Positions 36,575 to 64,000 of a stretch of DNA of 64,000 nucleotides are shown one piece after another; position 1 is the stretch's first letter, and each line of letters begins with the position of its first letter. This stretch comes from Macrobrachium rosenbergii (taxonomy: Eukaryota; Arthropoda; Malacostraca; Decapoda; Palaemonidae). The position numbers and the translations under genes are program-made. The stretch is taken from the NCBI RefSeq assembly GCF_040412425.1, contig NC_089756.1, positions 1,497,498 through 1,561,497 on the forward strand, written 5' to 3'. The notes under the pieces were generated by a model. It searched no databases. It was given only the letters and a program-made list of their open reading frames with translations, and was not told the DNA's origin.

Positions 36575-36696
36575 CCATATTAAATTTTTGCGTGGCCAGC
36601 GCCCTTTTCTGATAGAGGAACTTTGTGGCACTTGTGCAAAATTTCAGGCTTGTTTCACTATCTGAACGATTCCGGATATGCAATTATGCTGCACTA
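36575..36696 (-). repeat. Right inverted terminal repeat
   Basis: Reverse-complement partner of 32035-32155, ending at GCTGCACTA (36688-36696). Small indels separate the two arms. Confidence 0.8.
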
Positions 36697-37380
36697 ATCT
36701 GGGGAGGAGAGTGAAGACGATGTGCAAGAATGTCTGGGGATCATTAATAGTGCAGCCAGTGTGCATACAGACGAAGGTTACAAATACTGGTGTCATGTGC
36801 TGTTGTGAAAAGAAAACATTATAAAGGTGTCTTCTATGTACTTGCGTTCCATGTTCTTTTGTTTCTTTTTTTTTGTGGTTGATTTTATTCATGTCTATTT
36901 TATGTCATTTGTTCTTTTTATTCAGTTTCTGTGATTTTTACAAAATTATTTTATCTTGATGATTGATAGTAATTTGGTTTTTGTCTTGTTTTATTATTTT
37001 AACTGCTAGTTATTGCGCCCTAATTTTAAGAAAATTGTGTGTGCTAATGTGTGGAGCTAAAAATTATTATTCCATTGATCCTATATAATTCTCTTTTTTA
37101 TGAAAAAAAAAAATCATAGCAATGTGATGCGTGGAATTCATAACACTATAAATTGCCAATTGTAACCACGCAATTTGACCCTGGCTTGCTAAGTTTTAGT
37201 TTTTTTCTGCATGAATTACTAATAACATATGTCGGACGGTATGGTACTCAAATGGCAGTGCACAAATAGCAGAGAAACTGATTAAAAAAAAAAAATAGTG
37301 TTGCGAGTCCTGCGGGACGCAAAACTTTTAGGACCCCTTGCCCCTACGACGTGCGGGCGCCTGTGGCTGTGTCCTGGTTG
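36697..37380. other. Intergenic sequence; nothing recognised
   Basis: A short acidic open stretch (36699-36811) right after the element end may be flanking retrotransposon coding sequence. The remainder is AT-rich with A- and T-runs. Confidence 0.45.
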
Positions 37381-37386
37381 AATTAC

Positions 37387-37387
<1 letters not shown>

Positions 37388-37460
<73 letters not shown>
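37388..37460. repeat. (AAT)n microsatellite
   Basis: About 24 trinucleotide units, reading as poly-Asn in one frame; not coding. Confidence 0.97.
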
Positions 37461-38043
37461 CTGAAAACAAATGCTTTCTTCTTAGTATGTTTACATTTAA
37501 ACCCAATCAGGAAAGACGCAAATGAAAAAAGGCCTTCTTATTAAATGACTTTATTGAGTAACTATATCTGTACAAGCTTAACCCATATATACAGAAGTTA
37601 AAAGGACACAAATATTATTACGATCTATACCCTTGGAATGTGTTGTTTTAAGTCTGAACGAAGTGTTCTCTGAATTCTCTAAACAAGAGGCAATCAATGT
37701 AAATCAAATACCATATTCTACAGTATAGATCTACAAAATACTACAGTACTAATCAATGTCTAATACTGTACACATAACGGAAGTATTAACACACTTTCAT
37801 TGCTGATAACTGAGAAACATTGCGGATAAATAAGAGAATGCTTGATGCGTCATTCTTACTAGAAGGAAGCACTATATATTGTTTTGAGATCATAAAATGT
37901 CGCATTCATCCGAATCATACAAGAAATATCAGCTGCATTTTGTTTACAGAGAAATAAAAATTGAAAAAAAAACTCTAAAGCTGTCTTCAGCTGCACAGTT
38001 CGAAGAAGCCCTTGAGAAACAGGAAAACATTCCAGCACTGGCC

Positions 38044-38350
38044 AAGGTGCTGGAAATAGTATACGGTAGCAGTCAACACTGGAAAAATTTTTCTTCGATA
38101 GTTCGTCCATCAATCACTTTCAACTTTTTCCCAGCGACTGAAGTTTGAGTGCAAAAATCTCGCTACGTTAGTCGAACATGAGACTGCATTTTCCATCGAC
38201 TGGAAATGATTTAGAATAGTAGTCAAACCCCAGCAAAATTTCTCTTCATTAGTTCGTCCATCAGTCACTTTCAACTTTTTCCCAGCAAATGTAAAAAATC
38301 TTGCCACATTTGTCGAACAACATATGACTCCATTTTCTATCACTATCAAC
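38044..38350. repeat. Two-copy tandem duplication, ~149-bp period
   Basis: GTTCGTCCATC.(A/G)TCACTTTCAACTTTTTCCCAGC occurs at about 38101 and 38250 with similar sequence on either side. The copies have diverged by substitutions and small deletions. Confidence 0.8.
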
Positions 38351-38656
38351 TGGAGTTAAAGACACAAAGTTTCCCAAAATAACAACCTATTCTAGACAAT
38401 ATTTCGAAAATCCATTTACAGAGTTTCTTCAGCGCGGTTTCTTTTACACTAATATACCTAGAGTCAAGCCTAAATTAGATTACATGATTCTTGAAATCCA
38501 CTGCATTTACATTTGTGAAATGTATAAACAAAAGGGAGATTATGGAGAATATCCTTTGACAAGTCAGACAATGATAACTGTACAGTGCGGTAAATGTCAT
38601 TCAGTTTTGAGGTGATTGTCATTGCGTTCTACTTATCATTCACTCACAGACCGAAA

Positions 38657-38872
38657 CTGTTCAGTTACAACCAAGTTGCTACTGCACTGTACAGTAGTTC
38701 ATAATTCAGTAAATGTGATTGAGCTGTTCAGTTACAACCAACTTACTACTGCGTTGTAGTTTACAATTCAGAAAGTGTGATCTAGCTGTTCTCCTACAAC
38801 CAAGTTGCTGCTGTATTGTAGTTTATAATTCAGTAGGTGTGATCAAGCTGTTCGCCTGCAACCAAGTTTATA
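38657..38872. repeat. Tandem repeat, 62-67-bp unit, about 3.4 copies
   Basis: Units begin CTGTTC...ACAACCAA at 38657, 38724, 38786 and 38848. Each unit includes GTAGTTTATAATTCAGTA-like text. Confidence 0.85.
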
Positions 38873-39443
38873 TGCACTTCCTTGTCTTTCAGTGCAGTAA
38901 CTGAAGCTACTGTGAGTAGAGCAGACCCATTTTCAAGGAAAACAATGTTGTTAAGTATAGATAATGCTTTCAAATGATTAAACTCACAAAGCATACTCGT
39001 CAGGAAATCACCCGTCACATCAGTCTTCCAAATAAAAATGAGAATTAATGACAACTGAACGGACAATTGAATAATATCCCAGTTCCCCTTCTTTCAACAG
39101 ATTTCTTCACTGCTAGGCTACTTCACAATGCTGCCATCAGATAACTCCATAATCCAGGTTCTCCAACGAAAAAAATAAAGAAACAGATTCACATCTTAAA
39201 AAACTAGTTATTTACAAGTTATATACAAATACTCTTTTTTTTTTTTTTAAGACCTAAAGCTAATCAGATCCTTGATGATGCGAAGATCCCACACAGGACG
39301 CCATCACATCCTACAAAGTAATTGCCCTCTAGCCACTGTCCAGGTTTAAACAAAAAAATTTACAATAATATTTCAGCCCTTTCGCAAAAATGCTCACATA
39401 CTCTGGACACCTTTCGTACACAAAGTATACTATCACTGTAATA

Positions 39444-39744
<301 letters not shown>

Positions 39745-39913
39745 TATATATATACAGTATATATACAGTAATTACGTACTGTATGCATATGATTATGAGG
39801 AAGACAGGCGTAACCCTTTACAAACGTGTCAATTGCGAATGAGTAAACAACAGGGAATAATGAATTTTGATACAATTATGATGTCATGGAAAAAAATGAT
39901 ATATAGTATTGTG

Positions 39914-39976
<63 letters not shown>

Positions 39977-40117
39977 ATACATTTTTTTCATAAATAGATG
40001 AGTAGCCTAGTGTGTTCACGTCCAAGTGGTTTTCATTCATCGCAAATTCTTTTGAATATTAGATTGACTTCGTAGTATGTAAGGCCTAGGTCTTCCGCTG
40101 GCAGGTCGCATGGACCC

Positions 40118-40570
40118 TGAAAAGAAATAAAAAATTTACAGTTGTAGTAAAATGATGGAAATTACAGCTATACAGATTCTGTAAAAATAAAATAATGAAA
40201 TTTTTGAGAAAAAAAGGAAAGTTACAGTTATATAGATTCTGTAAAAATAAAATAATAAAAATCCTGGAGTGACAAGGGGAAAGTTACAGTTATAGAGATT
40301 CTGTAAAAATAGTTATAAAAATCTTGTGTTAAAAAGAGGAAATTTATAATTATACATATTATGTATGAAATAAAATAATAAAAATGCTGGAGGAACCATG
40401 CTAAAGTTATAGTTATACAGATTCTGTATAAATAAAATAAAATCCTGAAGTGACAAGGGTAACGTTATAGTTATACTGGTTCTGTAAAAATAAAATAATA
40501 AATATCCTGTAGCAAAAAAGAAGAAAGTTACAGTTATACAGACTCTGTAAAAATAAAATAATAAAAAATT
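40118..40570. repeat. Minisatellite, ~60-bp unit, about 7 copies
   Basis: Units contain AGTTA(C/T)AGTTATACAGATTCTGTAAAAATAAAATAATAAAAAT-like text followed by a variable GGAGTGACAAGGGGAAA part, quoted here only in pieces. It lies about 630 bases beyond the MYRF stop codon, possibly in its 3' untranslated or flanking region. Confidence 0.85.
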
Positions 40571-40844
40571 AAATGGTACATGGACCCCAAAAAATGTACA
40601 GAATTTGCTCTGATGTCCAATCTTCTCAGGAAATGCAGATGCCTTATTTAGAATTCTCAAATGAAGCTTTTAAGCAAAAATAAAATGTTGATACTTCGGT
40701 AAATCCTGATTTTCTACAATTCAATCATTCAAAAAGTCAAAGTAAATAAACAAGGCAATGATCTCTTGTAGAGTGCGATCAAACGTCCATCATATACCCA
40801 AACAGTTCACGGGAGCTCAAAGAACACCTGATGAGAGGGTTGTG

Positions 40845-41135
40845 TCAGTGTCTAACACCACTAACAATAAACCACTAGCAACACAAAGCACCCAAGAGGC
40901 ATAAAATCTGATAGCATATCAGGGTCATCATCTACACTGCAAAGTTCACACAGGCAATTTTCTTTCCTCAGGCACAGAGAACATCACTGCACCTAAACAG
41001 AGGATTGTCAGTGTCTATACTACTAACAATACAACACTAACTACACAAAGAACCTAAGAGGCACAGAATTTGATAGCATGTTGACAGAATACCAATGTTA
41101 TCATCTACATTTCAAAGTTCGCACAGCCAACTTTG
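40845..41135. repeat. Two-copy tandem duplication, ~175-185-bp period
   Basis: Both copies share CACTAACAATA.A.CACTA, AAGAGGCA.A.AAT.TGATAGCAT and TCATCTACA.T.CAAAGTTC. It lies directly beyond the MYRF stop codon, so it may be transcribed as 3' untranslated sequence. Confidence 0.75.
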
Positions 41136-41200
41136 TTTTCCTCATCACTAAAGTGGTTGATCAAAACAGCACCCACACCTCAAGCACAGAAAACGACAGC

Positions 41201-63868
<22,668 letters not shown>

Positions 63869-63919
63869 CTATTTCATTTTCTGGATCTAAAAGCTGCCAA
63901 CACTTGTTCCTACAAAGTC

Positions 63920-64000
63920 TCCTACTAAGTTAGGGGGTAGTGCTGTTTGTGCACCCCACTTCCATGCACTGTAGGCATTACAAAGAGGTATTTACATGAT
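63920..64000. repeat. Start of a common decapod dispersed repeat
   Basis: GTTAGGGGGTAGTGCTGTTT, TGTGCACCCCACTTCCATGC and ACTGTAGGCATTAC match text I know from many decapod sequences. It is cut by the window edge. Confidence 0.65.

Larger units (their letters stand above)
32035..36696 (-). mobile_element. TIR-bounded element encoding an uncharacterised Cys-tailed protein
   Basis: The ends are inverted copies of each other: TAGTGCAGCAGATTGC on the left, and TAGTGCAGCATAATTGC when the right end is read backwards. Similarity extends for about 120 bases (32035-32155 and 36575-36696), including ATCGTTCAGATAGTGAAACA and GGGCGCTGGCCAC. ATC occurs on both flanks, so a 3-bp duplication is possible; a TA duplication is the alternative. 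The interior carries one broken minus-strand gene. It has the build of a DNA transposon, but I cannot assign a known superfamily. Confidence 0.75.

Noticed and set aside
37859..38349. Several 79-84-codon open frames on both strands
   Set aside because: They lie over a tandem duplication and overlap antisense to each other; no family motif.

Overview
This window is arthropod nuclear DNA, most probably from a decapod crustacean (shrimp, crab, crayfish or lobster). The reasons are a single host gene with many short exons and large introns, very dense AT, AAT and GA/CT microsatellites, several dispersed repeats that I recognise as common in decapod genomes, and a wide mix of eukaryotic transposons. 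No bacterial operons, CRISPR arrays, rRNA or tRNA genes were seen.

The left two thirds (1-36.7 kb) is a graveyard of nested mobile elements. From left to right: a broken Penelope-like element with a GIY-YIG tail (1-2270); AT and CT microsatellites; a decayed LINE (about 4.03-5.88 kb); a long hairpin (8.30-8.74 kb); a Tc1/mariner remnant and an LTR fragment (10.2-10.9 kb); a hAT-type transposase gene (11.17-20.06 kb) split by two younger insertions, a TA-flanked element with ~486-bp inverted repeats (12149-14107) and a complete LTR retrotransposon with 163-bp LTRs (14568-19580); a minus-strand Ty3/gypsy element (about 20.19-25.82 kb); a 3.6-kb, 39-bp-period minisatellite (27661-31266) that runs in frame into a gypsy integrase fragment (31267-31980); and a 4.66-kb element with inverted ends (32035-36696) carrying a broken gene of an uncharacterised family with a Cys-rich tail.

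The right third (41.2-63.8 kb, minus strand) holds the only recognisable host gene, a MYRF (myelin regulatory factor) orthologue. Fifteen consecutive coding exons can be joined in phase into 781 residues. They give the end of the Ndt80-like DNA-binding domain, the self-cleaving S74/ICA chaperone domain with its Ser-Lys dyad, a coiled coil, one membrane segment, a Thr-rich linker and a glycosylated luminal C-terminal domain ending at a stop codon at 41201. The N-terminal exons lie beyond the right edge. Its introns are filled with minisatellites (a 68-bp unit of about 43 copies), compound GAA/AAT arrays, MITE-like hairpins, a hAT-Charlie-like MITE and a second Penelope-like copy.

The most unusual observation is that the 39-bp minisatellite unit looks like an amplified piece of the adjacent retrotransposon integrase gene, namely the strand carrying its first catalytic Asp. 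The TIR element with the uncharacterised Cys-tailed protein is the second candidate for an undescribed system.
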